This document shows positions 6,863-14,678 of a stretch of 40,805 nucleotides of DNA, one piece after another (positions within the stretch are counted from its first letter, which is position 1; each line of letters starts with the position of its first letter). The stretch lies in NCBI GenBank assembly GCA_944385785.1, contig CALWYO010000086.1:1-40805 (forward strand), read 5' to 3'. The stretch comes from an uncultured Oscillospiraceae bacterium. Lineage in GTDB: Bacteria; Bacillota; Clostridia; Oscillospirales; Oscillospiraceae. The notes under the pieces were generated by a model. It made no database searches, was not told where the DNA came from, and saw only the letters and a list, made by a program, of their open reading frames with translations. The translations under genes were made by a program, and so were the position numbers.

Positions 6863-7186
6863 ATGAGCAGCTATTTATGCCCAATCTGCGGAAAGTCGGT
6901 GGAGGCAGGATATGCGTGCGCTGAGTGTGCATGGCTTCACCTCAAGGATATGCGCGAAGGGCGGGTGCCGCCCGGCATCCAAGATCGTTTCTATCGGTTG
7001 GAGTACTGGCGAGCGTATCGCTTGAACGAAATTGCCCTAGAAAAGGGCGAGATTTCTCGACCGGAGGCAGAACGACGCGCTGCTGCGATTACGCAAGAGA
7101 TGCGCGATTTACAGGAGCGGACGCTGGCCGCTGAAGCCGAGAGAGAGAAGAAACAGGCCGAGCGCTATGCGCATTATCTCTACTGA
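6863..7186 (+). CDS. Small zinc-ribbon protein of accessory origin
   Basis: A 107-aa protein starting at ATG 6863 behind a G-rich ribosome site (GGGGGGTGA). The N-terminus holds two CxxC pairs (CPIC at residues 6-9, CAEC at about 20-23), a probable zinc knuckle. The rest is charged and helical, with a Glu/Lys/Arg-rich C-terminal half suggesting a coiled coil. Codon use looks more GC-rich than that of its neighbours, consistent with horizontal origin. I do not recognise the family; similar small zinc-ribbon proteins occur in phages and conjugative elements. It is intact although the genes around it are broken. Confidence 0.55.
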   Translation: MSSYLCPICGKSVEAGYACAECAWLHLKDMREGRVPPGIQDRFYRLEYWRAYRLNEIALEKGEISRPEAERRAAAITQEMRDLQERTLAAEAEREKKQAERYAHYLY

Positions 7187-7239
7187 TCATGGGGTAAGGT
7201 TGAGCGCAGCTCAAGTTACGACAAGGAGGTCTCTTTATA

Positions 7240-7275
7240 ATGACCCCGGCGCGAACATGCGTTTTTCATCCTTGA
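7240..7275 (+). other. 11-codon ORF behind a perfect Shine-Dalgarno
   Basis: AAGGAGGT (7223-7230) sits nine bases before ATG 7240, which opens only 11 codons (MTPARTCVFHP) before TGA. A terminator follows at 7330. It is either a leader peptide or the stump of a gene deleted after its first codons. Given the surrounding decay, a truncated gene is more likely. Confidence 0.35.
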
Positions 7276-7329
7276 TTCAGAATAGTACGAAAAGCTCTGT
7301 TTAGTTCCGGCTATTCACCCCCAAGATTT

Positions 7330-7362
7330 AAGGCCCGCTTCCCGTTAAAAGCGGGCCTTTTT
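7330..7362 (+). terminator. Intrinsic terminator
   Basis: AAGGCCCGCTT (7330-7340) pairs with AAGCGGGCCTT (7349-7359) around an eight-base loop, followed by a T-run to 7362. It closes the zinc-ribbon transcription unit. Confidence 0.85.
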
Positions 7363-7413
7363 CTTGCCAAGGCGAAAAGAAAACACACCACCACAGAAAG
7401 GGGGCGCGATATT

Positions 7414-7926
7414 ATGTCAGACTTTTCTCCAAACATGAACCTCAATGAAGCAGAGAAAAACCTGCTACTATATTGTACCGATAATAAATCCGTAGTAGCC
7501 TTTATTATCAGAGAGAAAGATTACTTGCTTAACAAATGCCTTCGCGATTGAAAGGCTGAGTGCAACGTTAAGGATTTTTCCGGTATGCTGCTGTCTGTTC
7601 TGGACTCTATGGCTAAGGTGAAAATCACTGAACAGATTATAGAATCAATAGAGGCGGTGAGTTTACTAATCATACATCAGATATGGAAGGCGCTACAAAA
7701 AGGTATTGAATCAAAAATGAGTAATGCCACTTTAAGAGCGTCCCAAAATGGTTTGACCATTACTTTCGTGGTTTCCTCAACAAATAACAGATATCTTCAA
7801 ATGTCGGAGGAGTTTTTGGGCGACGACTGGCCAGATTTAATACCTATATTAATTCCCCGCTGGCGAAGGGTGCAAATCGCCAACAGCATAAGCGGGACGG
7901 GGGCAAATCGGGTGCAAATGAAATGA
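7414..7926 (+). pseudogene. Unidentified accessory gene interrupted by TGA
   Basis: ATG 7414 opens 45 codons to TGA at 7549-7551. The same frame then stays open to 7926 (KAECNVKDFSG, then MLLSVLDSMAK...). This suggests a gene broken by a nonsense change, or a second product initiated at ATG 7585 after AAGGA. The last part lies opposite another long open frame (reading KRDGGKSGANEMKRMRSR and running to about 8000), so there is probably a further frameshift or mosaic junction. I see no recognisable domain. Confidence 0.4.
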
Positions 7927-8012
7927 AGCGCATGAGATCAAGGGCGGTAGCCGAGGCGATTTGGGGCCGCCAGAGAGCCTCAGAAGGAGCGTCATCCCGT
8001 AAGTCAATATAT

Positions 8013-8053
8013 AAAAATAGCAGAAGACCCCTGTTTTACAGGGGTCTTCTGCT
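8013..8053 (-). terminator. Terminator of the tRNA-Pro transcript
   Basis: AGCAGAAGACCCCTG (8019-8033) and 8039-8053 form a perfect 15-bp stem with a five-base loop. The T-run is on the minus-strand side (As at 8013-8017), placing it 34 bases past the tRNA 3' end. On the plus strand no T-run follows. Confidence 0.8.
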
Positions 8054-8086
8054 GGTCATCTTTGTATCAAAAGTGACGTCTCGATA

Positions 8087-8163
8087 TGGTCGGAGTGGCG
8101 GGACTTGAACCCGCGGCCTCATGGTCCCGAACCATGCGCGATACCAAACTTCGCCACACCCCG
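8087..8163 (-). tRNA. tRNA-Pro (anticodon CGG)
   Basis: The minus strand folds as a 77-nt tRNA. The acceptor CGGGGTG (8163-8157) pairs with CACTCCG, with discriminator A and an encoded CCA (8089-8087). The anticodon stem CATGG/CCATG holds the loop TTCGGGA with anticodon CGG (8129-8127), and the T-loop reads GTTCAAGTC. It reads proline CCG codons. The 3' end borders the decayed island, a common integration point. Confidence 0.95.
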
Positions 8164-8181
8164 AAATCTTGTGCGTGTATT

Positions 8182-8210
8182 ATTATAGTAATCGAGAGGC
8201 TTCTTGTCAA
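8182..8210 (-). promoter_or_regulatory. tRNA-Pro promoter
   Basis: On the minus strand, a perfect TTGACA (8210-8205) and TATAAT (8187-8182) are spaced by 17 bases, starting transcription about 12 bases before the tRNA. Confidence 0.9.
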
Positions 8211-8252
8211 GGAAAAATACGGAGCATCCGTTTCTCATATACGTTATAAATG

Positions 8253-8280
8253 TGGACAAACGTGAATATAAATCTATAAC
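8253..8280 (+). promoter_or_regulatory. Possible promoter of the spoIVFA-like gene
   Basis: TGGACA (8253-8258) and TATAAC (8275-8280), spaced 16, give a sigma-A-like reading. CATATACG at 8236-8243 with ATA at 8217-8219 faintly resembles a sigma-E promoter, which would suit a sporulation operon. I cannot choose between them. Confidence 0.3.
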
Positions 8281-8318
8281 AAATTAATTTAATGGGTATG
8301 CTTGGGGAGTTGTTATAG

Positions 8319-9305
8319 ATGGTATATGAGGGTAAGCCATATCCAAAGCGGGGCAAAAGAAAGAAACGAACACGCGTAAAGATTGAAACAGTTAAATCAG
8401 GGACAAAGCTATTAGTATGTTTGTGGGTGCTGTTTTTGGCGATATTGATTAAATTTGTTTTTCCGTCTACGGCTGCGAATATACAGGAAACTGTACTAAC
8501 TTTTTTGGAAAACAGTGTTGATTATAGCTCTGCTGTTAGGGTATTAGGCGAGGCTGTGAGCGGTGAAAAGGATTTTCTGGAGGCTATTTCGCAGGCATAT
8601 AATTACGCATTTAGACTATCGTCCGATGAAGTTGAGGTATATGCACAGAGTGAAGATATTGACGTTGTTGACGATGACATACCAGAATCTGAGTTGTATT
8701 ATAATGTGCCGTCAGATGCACAGGAAACCGAGGTAGATAAACAGGAGATATATTCTCCCGATATTCAAAGCGGTGATGAAACAGAAGATGAGCATGTTGC
8801 GGAACAAGAAAATGACAATTTTGACGATGCAGTCTCTGCTTTTATTGAGAGTCAGGAACTTTATGCACACCTTGGAGTGCCTGAAAACGTAACATATGAT
8901 AAACCAGAGTTAGATATTGATAGTGTGGTCCCTGTTATAGGAACGGTTACATCACATTTTGGATATCGCGATCACCCAGTAGAAGGCGAGATAATATTTC
9001 ACTATGGCACTGACATAGGAGCTGATAAAGGCCAGGATGTTTTGGCCTTTGCAGATGGAAGTGTATATGCAGTTGGCGATAGTTCAAGCTATGGGCTTTA
9101 TATTATTTTGCAGCATGACAATGGTATTGAGACACTTTATGCCCATCTTGATAGTGTGGATGTGGAGGGTGGAGATAGCATTAGCAAAGGTGAGAAAATC
9201 GGTTCGGTAGGGGATTCTGGCAATGCCACTGGACCATGTCTGCATTTTGAGCTTATGCAAAATGAAATATATCTCAATCCGGAGTATTATGTGCAATGGA
9301 AATGA
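8319..9305 (+). CDS. spoIVFA: SpoIVFA-like membrane protein with M23 (LytM) domain
   Basis: The 328-aa protein has a very basic N-terminus (KRGKRKKRTR), one membrane segment (about 30-50), an acidic extracellular linker (about 105-185) and a C-terminal LytM/M23 domain (about 208-325). Zinc-ligand positions H228 and D232 (HYGTD) and H309 are kept, as is H276 (YAHL). The usual HLH motif is CLH (C307), so hydrolysis may be lost. In Bacillus, SpoIVFA tethers and inhibits the SpoIVFB protease in the outer forespore membrane. The overlapping downstream M50 gene supports the same role. A SpoIIQ-like or generic M23 endopeptidase is the alternative. Start ATG 8319 follows GGGGAG. Confidence 0.75.
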   Translation: MVYEGKPYPKRGKRKKRTRVKIETVKSGTKLLVCLWVLFLAILIKFVFPSTAANIQETVLTFLENSVDYSSAVRVLGEAVSGEKDFLEAISQAYNYAFRLSSDEVEVYAQSEDIDVVDDDIPESELYYNVPSDAQETEVDKQEIYSPDIQSGDETEDEHVAEQENDNFDDAVSAFIESQELYAHLGVPENVTYDKPELDIDSVVPVIGTVTSHFGYRDHPVEGEIIFHYGTDIGADKGQDVLAFADGSVYAVGDSSSYGLYIILQHDNGIETLYAHLDSVDVEGGDSISKGEKIGSVGDSGNATGPCLHFELMQNEIYLNPEYYVQWK

Positions 9306-9919
9306 AACAAAAGATATTTATTATTAAGCCCAGTTTCCTTATTCTTGCTGCAATGGTTATCTTGTTTCTGGGTATGAGAGCTGCGCTGATTATAATTGTA
9401 TCTGTAATCATTCATGAACTTGGACATCTGATAGCTATTTGGCTATGCGGCGGTTTTGTTAGAAAGTTGAAAATAGGCGCCCTTGGAGCAGAGATATTTT
9501 TTTCCGGTTCTTTTTCTTATGGAAAAGATTTACTCATCGCTTTGTCTGGACCGACAGCAAGTCTTGTTGCAGCGGCTGTTTCTGGAAGCATAGCCGGCTA
9601 TTTTACCTCAGAAATTGCCTACTATTTTGCAGGGATAAATTTGATATATGGTCTTTTAAACCTTCTTCCGTCAAGCCCTTTAGATGGAGGACGGGCGTTA
9701 TATTCTATTTTCTCGCTGATTTTTGGACCGTTTGTTGCGGATAAAGTTCAAATCTTTTTTGACTTTATATGTTGTTTTAGTGCAATGATAGCAGGAATTT
9801 ACGTGTTTTCAGAAACTGGGAGAAATTTGACACTTTTGCTTTGTGCAATTTTACTAATTTCAAATTGTTGCAAAACACATAAAAGTAGTGTAGAATTTCG
9901 TAAACAGTATTTTTCATAA
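9296..9919 (+). CDS. spoIVFB: SpoIVFB-type M50 site-2 protease
   Basis: A 207-aa multi-pass intramembrane zinc protease. HELGH (H40, E41, H44) in a membrane helix and SPLDGGR (D130) supply the metal site. In Bacillus SpoIVFB removes the pro-sequence of sigma-K in the mother cell. The start overlaps the end of the M23 gene by 10 bases (ATG 9296; an in-frame ATG at 9302 is also possible), matching the classical spoIVFA-spoIVFB order. A separate M50 protease, encoded at 25660, lacks such a partner. Confidence 0.82.
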   Translation: MEMKQKIFIIKPSFLILAAMVILFLGMRAALIIIVSVIIHELGHLIAIWLCGGFVRKLKIGALGAEIFFSGSFSYGKDLLIALSGPTASLVAAAVSGSIAGYFTSEIAYYFAGINLIYGLLNLLPSSPLDGGRALYSIFSLIFGPFVADKVQIFFDFICCFSAMIAGIYVFSETGRNLTLLLCAILLISNCCKTHKSSVEFRKQYFS

Positions 9920-9945
9920 ATTTAATACATAATTGGTGCTGCCCT

Positions 9946-11781
9946 ATGAAACAACAACTCGAACGGATACTCCAAAGAGTACAAAAGCCTGCACGATATA
10001 TTGGCGGAGAGTATAATGAAATCATAAAAGATAAGAGTAAGATCAATATCAGATTTGCCTTTTGTTTTCCAGATACTTATGAAATAGGTATGTCCAATTT
10101 AGGATTACATATTTTGTATGGTGTTCTTAACGGTGAGCCTGATGTATGGTGCGAGCGAGTTTTCGCACCATGGGGCGACATGGAAGAAGAAATGCGGCGG
10201 TGCAACGTGCCGTTGTATGCGCTGGAAAGTGGCGATCCAATTTCGTCTTTTGATATAATCGGATTCTCGCTTGGCTATGAGATGTCATATACAAATGTCC
10301 TTAATATGTTAGATCTGGCAGGTATACCAATTAAGGCTTCTGATAGAAAAGAACTCTTTCCAATTGTATTTGCGGGAGGAACTTCGTGCGTAAACCCCGA
10401 ACCAATGTCCGATTTTTTTGACTTATTTGCTATTGGTGAAGGTGAGGAGCTGGATCTTGATATTGTCAATCTGCTAAAGATTGCAAAAAAGGGTGGATGG
10501 GATAAGACTCGGTTTCTCTCAGAAGCCGCTAAGATCCCAGGCGTTTATGTTCCTTCGCTTTATGATATTTCTTACAATAGTGACGGCACATTAAATAGTG
10601 TATTAACAAATAACGGTGCTCCAATGGTTGTAACTAAACGGATAATTGAAGAGTTGGAGAATTCATATTTTCCTTCTAGAACCATTGTACCGTCTACAGA
10701 AATTGTCCATGACCGAGTCTCTCTGGAGCTCTTTAGAGGATGTATAAGAGGCTGCCGCTTTTGCCAGGCAGGTTATGTATATAGGCCTGTACGAAGAAGA
10801 AGTCCGGATTTTTTGCTGAAAAAGGCAGAAGAGGCTCTTTCGGATTCAGGGTATGAGGAAATAACATTATCTTCTCTTTCCACGAGTGACTATAAAGGGC
10901 TTAATGAGCTTTGTGATGATCTGCTTGAGTGGTGTGAGCCTAGAAAAGTTAGTCTTTCACTTCCTTCATTAAGAGCTGACAATTTTTCTATGGAACTCAT
11001 GTCAAAAGTGCAGAAGGTCCGTAGATCAGGTCTCACATTTGCGCCGGAAGCCGGTAGTCAACGCTTAAGAGATGTTATTAATAAAAATGTCAGAGAAGAA
11101 GAGCTTCTGGAATCATGTCGAGTTGCCTTCGAAGGCGGATGGAATTCGCTTAAATTGTACTTTATGCTTGGACTTCCTACGGAAACAGATGAAGATGTAT
11201 TGGCGATAGCCGATCTTGTAAATAAAGTGCTTGATACGTGGCGCACGTACGCTAAAAATCGTTCTCGTGGTGTTAAAATTAATGTAAGTACATCATGCTT
11301 TGTGCCAAAACCGCATACTCCGTTTCAATGGGAATCACAAATAGATATGGCTGAGTATAGTCGACGTGTAAAACTTCTGCGTGAAAATATGAGGTCAAGA
11401 TCTGTCTCTTACAGTTGGCATGAGCCTGATGTGAGCTTTGTTGAGGCTGTTTTATCGCGAGGAGACAGACGTGTGGGTAGAGCAATTGAAGAGGCTTGGC
11501 GGTTAGGCGGGAAACTGGATTCATGGAGTGAATATTTTTCTTTTGACAGATGGGTATCTGCTTTTGAAAAATGTGGTCTAGACATGAGCTTCTATGCGTG
11601 CAGAGTCCGTAATATTGACGAGGTCCTTCCATGGAATATAATTTCTGTCGGCGTGGACAAGTCTTACCTGGAATCTGAGCGAAAAAATGCTTATGCAGGA
11701 AAGATAACTCCTGATTGCAGAGCTCTTTGTACAGGATGCGGTGCTAATTCGCTCCTTTTAAGGAGGGATTGCGATGAGTAG
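9946..11781 (+). CDS. TIGR03960 family B12-binding-domain radical SAM protein
   Basis: The 611-aa protein has an N-terminal B12-binding-like region (about 30-200) and a radical SAM core whose iron-sulfur motif is CIRGCRFC (C266, C270, C273). FAPEAGSQRLR near 365-375 is typical of this group, and the C-terminal region ends with the cysteine pattern CRALCTGCG. TIGR03960 proteins are nearly always followed by a DUF2344 partner, as here, with an 8-base overlap. The substrate is not established to my knowledge; links to tRNA or RNA modification are speculative. No good ribosome site precedes ATG 9946. Confidence 0.9.
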   Translation: MKQQLERILQRVQKPARYIGGEYNEIIKDKSKINIRFAFCFPDTYEIGMSNLGLHILYGVLNGEPDVWCERVFAPWGDMEEEMRRCNVPLYALESGDPISSFDIIGFSLGYEMSYTNVLNMLDLAGIPIKASDRKELFPIVFAGGTSCVNPEPMSDFFDLFAIGEGEELDLDIVNLLKIAKKGGWDKTRFLSEAAKIPGVYVPSLYDISYNSDGTLNSVLTNNGAPMVVTKRIIEELENSYFPSRTIVPSTEIVHDRVSLELFRGCIRGCRFCQAGYVYRPVRRRSPDFLLKKAEEALSDSGYEEITLSSLSTSDYKGLNELCDDLLEWCEPRKVSLSLPSLRADNFSMELMSKVQKVRRSGLTFAPEAGSQRLRDVINKNVREEELLESCRVAFEGGWNSLKLYFMLGLPTETDEDVLAIADLVNKVLDTWRTYAKNRSRGVKINVSTSCFVPKPHTPFQWESQIDMAEYSRRVKLLRENMRSRSVSYSWHEPDVSFVEAVLSRGDRRVGRAIEEAWRLGGKLDSWSEYFSFDRWVSAFEKCGLDMSFYACRVRNIDEVLPWNIISVGVDKSYLESERKNAYAGKITPDCRALCTGCGANSLLLRRDCDE

Positions 11782-12427
11782 GCTCCTTATGAGAAAGACA
11801 GGGAATGCGAAGTATCTTTCCCATCTAGATCTTATGAGAACTATGCAGCGAGCGTTTGTAAGGGCAGGGTTAGAAATTAAACATACACAGGGTTTTAATC
11901 CTCACCCATATATGTCATTTGCGTTACCTTTGTCTGTTGGAATCGAAAGCTTATGCGAGCTGATGGATTTTGAACTCGACGATGCGACTGAGCTGGAACG
12001 GATTCCATGCACTTTAAATCAAAAACTTCCTGCTGGTCTACATATTGTGTCGGCATATAGAAGTGAGAATAAATTCAAAAACATAAAATGGCTTGATATA
12101 TTTTGCGAATTATATTATGATGACGAAGTACCTGAAAATGCTGTTACACGACTTCAAAACATATTTTCTAAAAGCGTTGTTGTTGAGAAAAGGACGAAGC
12201 GAGGTACAGCACAGATTGATATATTTCCACTTATAGGCTCTCTGAGAATAAACCGCACAGCGGAAAAAGTAGTTGCTATAGATGCAAGAATTTCTGCTCA
12301 GGATCCGTCTCTTAATCCAGGACTGCTGATTACGGCTATAAATAAATATGAGCAATCTTTAACTCCTGATTTTACCAAGATGGAGCGCAGGGAGATATAT
12401 GATGCGGACTTAAAAGTTTTCAGGTAA
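11774..12427 (+). CDS. TIGR03936 / DUF2344 radical SAM-associated protein
   Basis: This 217-aa protein begins with a KTGNAKYLSHLDLMRTMQRA segment and HTQGFNPHPYMSFALPL, both characteristic of DUF2344. It has no iron-sulfur motif of its own and is expected to work with the radical SAM protein encoded just upstream, in some genomes as one fused chain. ATG 11774 follows AAGGAGGG, which lies inside the preceding gene, so translation is coupled. Confidence 0.9.
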   Translation: MSRLLMRKTGNAKYLSHLDLMRTMQRAFVRAGLEIKHTQGFNPHPYMSFALPLSVGIESLCELMDFELDDATELERIPCTLNQKLPAGLHIVSAYRSENKFKNIKWLDIFCELYYDDEVPENAVTRLQNIFSKSVVVEKRTKRGTAQIDIFPLIGSLRINRTAEKVVAIDARISAQDPSLNPGLLITAINKYEQSLTPDFTKMERREIYDADLKVFR

Positions 12428-12479
12428 AATTTCATTTTAAATAAGTATTAATTAGAATATTATAGGAGGTACTTTAATA

Positions 12480-13460
12480 ATGGATCCCAAGGTACATAGG
12501 ATTGGAGTGCTCACTTCAGGCGGAGATGCGCCAGGCATGAACGCGGCAATACGTGCTGTTGTACGTACTGCTTGCTATTATGGCGTTGAGTGCGTGGGCG
12601 TTGAGCGTGGATATAACGGACTTATCAGCGGAGATATGAAGCCGATGACGGCAAGAGACGTCTCTGGAATTACAGGGCTGGGTGGAACAATACTTTATAC
12701 TGCACGGTGCCCAGAATTTCAGACGCCTGAAGGTCTTAAACGCGCCGCTGACAACTGTCACTTTATGGGGATAGATGGACTTGTGGCTATTGGTGGCGAC
12801 GGCACTTTCCGCGGAGCAGGGGAACTTTCTGAATACGGTATTTCCGTAGTTGGTATACCTGGGACTATTGACAATGACATAGCCTGTACAGGCTATACAA
12901 TAGGTTTTGATACGGCCTGCAATACTGCGATTGACTGTATTGACAAACTTGATGATACAATGCGCTCGCATGAGAGATGCTCAGTCGTTGAGGTTATGGG
13001 CCATAGATCTGGCCATCTGGCGCTCTCGGTTGGAATAGCTGTTGGAGCTACTGCAGTACTTATACCCGAGAAGCCGTTGGATTATGATAAAGACCTTATT
13101 TTGCCAATAAGGGAAGGACGTCTTCGCGGTAGATCCAGCTTTACTGTTATTGTTGCTGAAGGTGCCGCTTCAGGACATGATATAGCTGAAATTGTTGCAG
13201 ATAAGACAGGTATGGACACACGTGTTACTGTACTGGGTCATGTACAGCGTGGAGGCCGCCCAGCTTCTCGTGACAGAATTATTGCAACACGCATGGGCTA
13301 TGAGGCTGTTAAAGTCCTCGTTGAAGGCGGAACCAATAAGGTTATCTGCTTTGATGGCTGCACCTACTCCACTGTGGATATCGACGAAGCTCTCAAGATG
13401 CAGAAGGGCATAGAAGAGGATATATACGCTCTTCTTGAGGTAATACACAGCTTTAAATAA
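12480..13460 (+). CDS. pfkA: ATP-dependent 6-phosphofructokinase
   Basis: A 326-aa cytoplasmic glycolytic enzyme phosphorylating fructose 6-phosphate. GGDAPGMN binds phosphate near the N-terminus, GGDGTF carries the Gly that marks ATP (rather than pyrophosphate) users, and PGTIDNDI carries the catalytic aspartates. MGHRSGHLA and HVQRGGRPASRD complete the substrate and effector sites. Length matches bacterial PFKs. ATG 12480 follows AGGAGGT by about eight bases. No strong promoter is visible in the 52-base gap, so it may be read from the upstream operon. Confidence 0.97.
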   Translation: MDPKVHRIGVLTSGGDAPGMNAAIRAVVRTACYYGVECVGVERGYNGLISGDMKPMTARDVSGITGLGGTILYTARCPEFQTPEGLKRAADNCHFMGIDGLVAIGGDGTFRGAGELSEYGISVVGIPGTIDNDIACTGYTIGFDTACNTAIDCIDKLDDTMRSHERCSVVEVMGHRSGHLALSVGIAVGATAVLIPEKPLDYDKDLILPIREGRLRGRSSFTVIVAEGAASGHDIAEIVADKTGMDTRVTVLGHVQRGGRPASRDRIIATRMGYEAVKVLVEGGTNKVICFDGCTYSTVDIDEALKMQKGIEEDIYALLEVIHSFK

Positions 13461-13478
13461 AAAATTCTGGTATTTTAC

Positions 13479-13507
13479 TTGCATTATTTTTCAAAATGTG
13501 ATAGAAT
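13479..13507 (+). promoter_or_regulatory. Promoter of rplS
   Basis: TTGCAT (13479-13484) and TAGAAT (13502-13507) are spaced 17 bases, placing the start near 13514, just before the L19 leader. Confidence 0.7.
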
Positions 13508-13513
13508 ACTCAG

Positions 13514-13596
13514 GCTTGTGCGAAATTAGTTTCGCTATCGGGGTGGTCCGCTGCCATTGAATACGTGGTAAGAACACCTGCAGAGAAGGGAGGAGA
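13514..13596 (+). ncRNA. L19 ribosomal protein leader
   Basis: The 5' UTR contains GGGGTGGTCCGCTGCC and GTGGTAAGAACACCTGC blocks that can pair internally, just before the rplS ribosome site. This layout matches the Firmicute L19 leader used for autogenous control. Assigned from motif resemblance and position, not a covariance search. Confidence 0.6.
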
Positions 13597-13602
13597 AATT
13601 TG

Positions 13603-13944
13603 ATGAATTTGGTCGATACCCTTACGCAGCAGTATATGAAGCCTGAACTTCCCACTTTGAATGTCGGTGATACAGTTCGTGTTACTGTCAGAGTAAAAGA
13701 AGGCAATAGAGAGAGGACTCAGGCATTCGAAGGAACACTGATTGCTAAGAAACACGGTGGTATTAATGAGACGATAACTGTCCGTCGTATTTCTTATAAT
13801 GTTGGCTGCGAAAAAGTTTTCCCTGTCCATTCCCCGTCTATTGTGTCCATTGATACGGTAAGACGTGGTAAAGTCAGAAGAGCTAAACTCTATTATCTTC
13901 GCGACAGAGTTGGTAAAAACGCCAAGGTTAAAGAAAGAATATAA
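13603..13944 (+). CDS. rplS: 50S ribosomal protein L19
   Basis: The 113-aa protein matches L19 along its length: a short N-terminal helix, [53 protein letters not shown] and the basic [14 protein letters not shown] tail. It sits at the 30S-50S interface. ATG 13603 is chosen over TTG 13600 because GGGAGGAGA ends about seven bases upstream. It has its own promoter, leader and terminator. Confidence 0.97.
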   Translation: MNLVDTLTQQYMKPELPTLNVGDTVRVTVRVKEGNRERTQAFEGTLIAKKHGGINETITVRRISYNVGCEKVFPVHSPSIVSIDTVRRGKVRRAKLYYLRDRVGKNAKVKERI

Positions 13945-13971
13945 AAAAAGGGGCGATTGCCCCTTTTTTTT
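13943..13971 (+). terminator. Terminator after rplS
   Basis: GGGGC (13950-13954) and GCCCC (13959-13963) around GATT are flanked by seven As and eight Ts, extending the stem by A-U pairs. It overlaps the rplS stop. Confidence 0.92.
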
Positions 13972-14015
13972 ATTCTTTTTTTTGTGTATAATCTAGTGGA
14001 ATAGCTTGGAAAGGC

Positions 14016-14166
14016 GTGAGGATTTACGCGGGAGAATTACTATATACGCAATTATTCAAAAAGAAAAGACGATGAAGACAAAGATTCAGAATTTATAAAT
14101 GATTTCGACGATCAAAATAGGAAACCAGAAAGCAAAATAGAGCTCTATGATTGGGTACAGTGCATT
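14016..14166 (+). other. Upstream coding extension of lepB without a standard start
   Basis: Frame-consistent residues DDEDKDSEF...KIELYDWVQCI precede GTG 14167 and are open from 14020, with no ATG, GTG or TTG. A GTG at 14016 after GGAAAGG starts another frame (MRIYAGELLYTQLFKKKRR, stop 14075). Removing one A from the AAAAA run at 14058-14062 would join it to lepB. ATA 14044, nine bases after GGAG, is a possible non-standard start. Confidence 0.5.
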
Positions 14167-14676
14167 GTGGTAGCATTAATAGTCGGAATACTGGTATTTA
14201 TGCATGGATTCAGGATTGTCAATGTCGATGGCTTATCAATGTATCCAACACTCCAACATGCTGACAAAATTATTACATCTGATTTGTTTTATAGCCCCGA
14301 AGTAGGTGATATTGTAGTAGTACAGACTGATACTTATGGTCAGGATCCACTTGTTAAGAGAATTATTGCCGTTGGAGGTCAGACTGTCGATATAGATTTT
14401 GAGCTGGGGATTGTATATGTTGATGGAGTTGCATTAGATGAGCCATATGTCAACTCTCTTACTCTTGAAAGGGAGGATTTTTCAGGACCAATTACTATTC
14501 CTGAAGGATATCTGTTCTTGATGGGAGACAATAGGAATAGGTCAACAGACAGCCGTTCAAATATGGTGGGATTAGTTGATGAGCGATGCATAATTGGTAA
14601 GGTTTACTTCATACTTTTTCCCGGCGCTGACAATGGGGCGAGAGATTGGAGTCGTATTGGGAGTGTGTATAATTAA
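14167..14676 (+). CDS. lepB: Signal peptidase I (N-terminus uncertain)
   Basis: A serine protease that removes secretory signal peptides at the outer face of the membrane. Seen: one membrane segment (VALIVGILVFMHGF), the catalytic-serine motif DGLSMYPTL, the lysine region DPLVKRIIAVGG and the C-terminal GDNRNRSTDSRS box. GTG 14167 is the first normal start codon in this frame, but the frame is open back to 14020 and the upstream residues (ESKIELYDWVQ) look like the cytoplasmic lead-in usual in this family. The true protein is probably up to about 45 residues longer, from a non-standard codon or across a frameshift near 14058-14062. Confidence 0.9.
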   Translation: MVALIVGILVFMHGFRIVNVDGLSMYPTLQHADKIITSDLFYSPEVGDIVVVQTDTYGQDPLVKRIIAVGGQTVDIDFELGIVYVDGVALDEPYVNSLTLEREDFSGPITIPEGYLFLMGDNRNRSTDSRSNMVGLVDERCIIGKVYFILFPGADNGARDWSRIGSVYN

Positions 14677-14678
14677 AT

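Noticed and set aside
7549..7551. In-frame TGA as selenocysteine codon
   Set aside because: No SECIS-like hairpin seen right after it, no known selenoprotein motif, and the region is decayed.
5094..8086. Duplicate of the tRNA-Pro 3' end as an att site
   Set aside because: I looked for GGAGTGGCGGGACTTGAAC-like sequence in the segment and did not find one by eye.
12480..13460. Pyrophosphate-dependent phosphofructokinase
   Set aside because: GGDGT and PGTIDND carry the glycines of ATP users; PPi enzymes have GGDD and PKTIDND.
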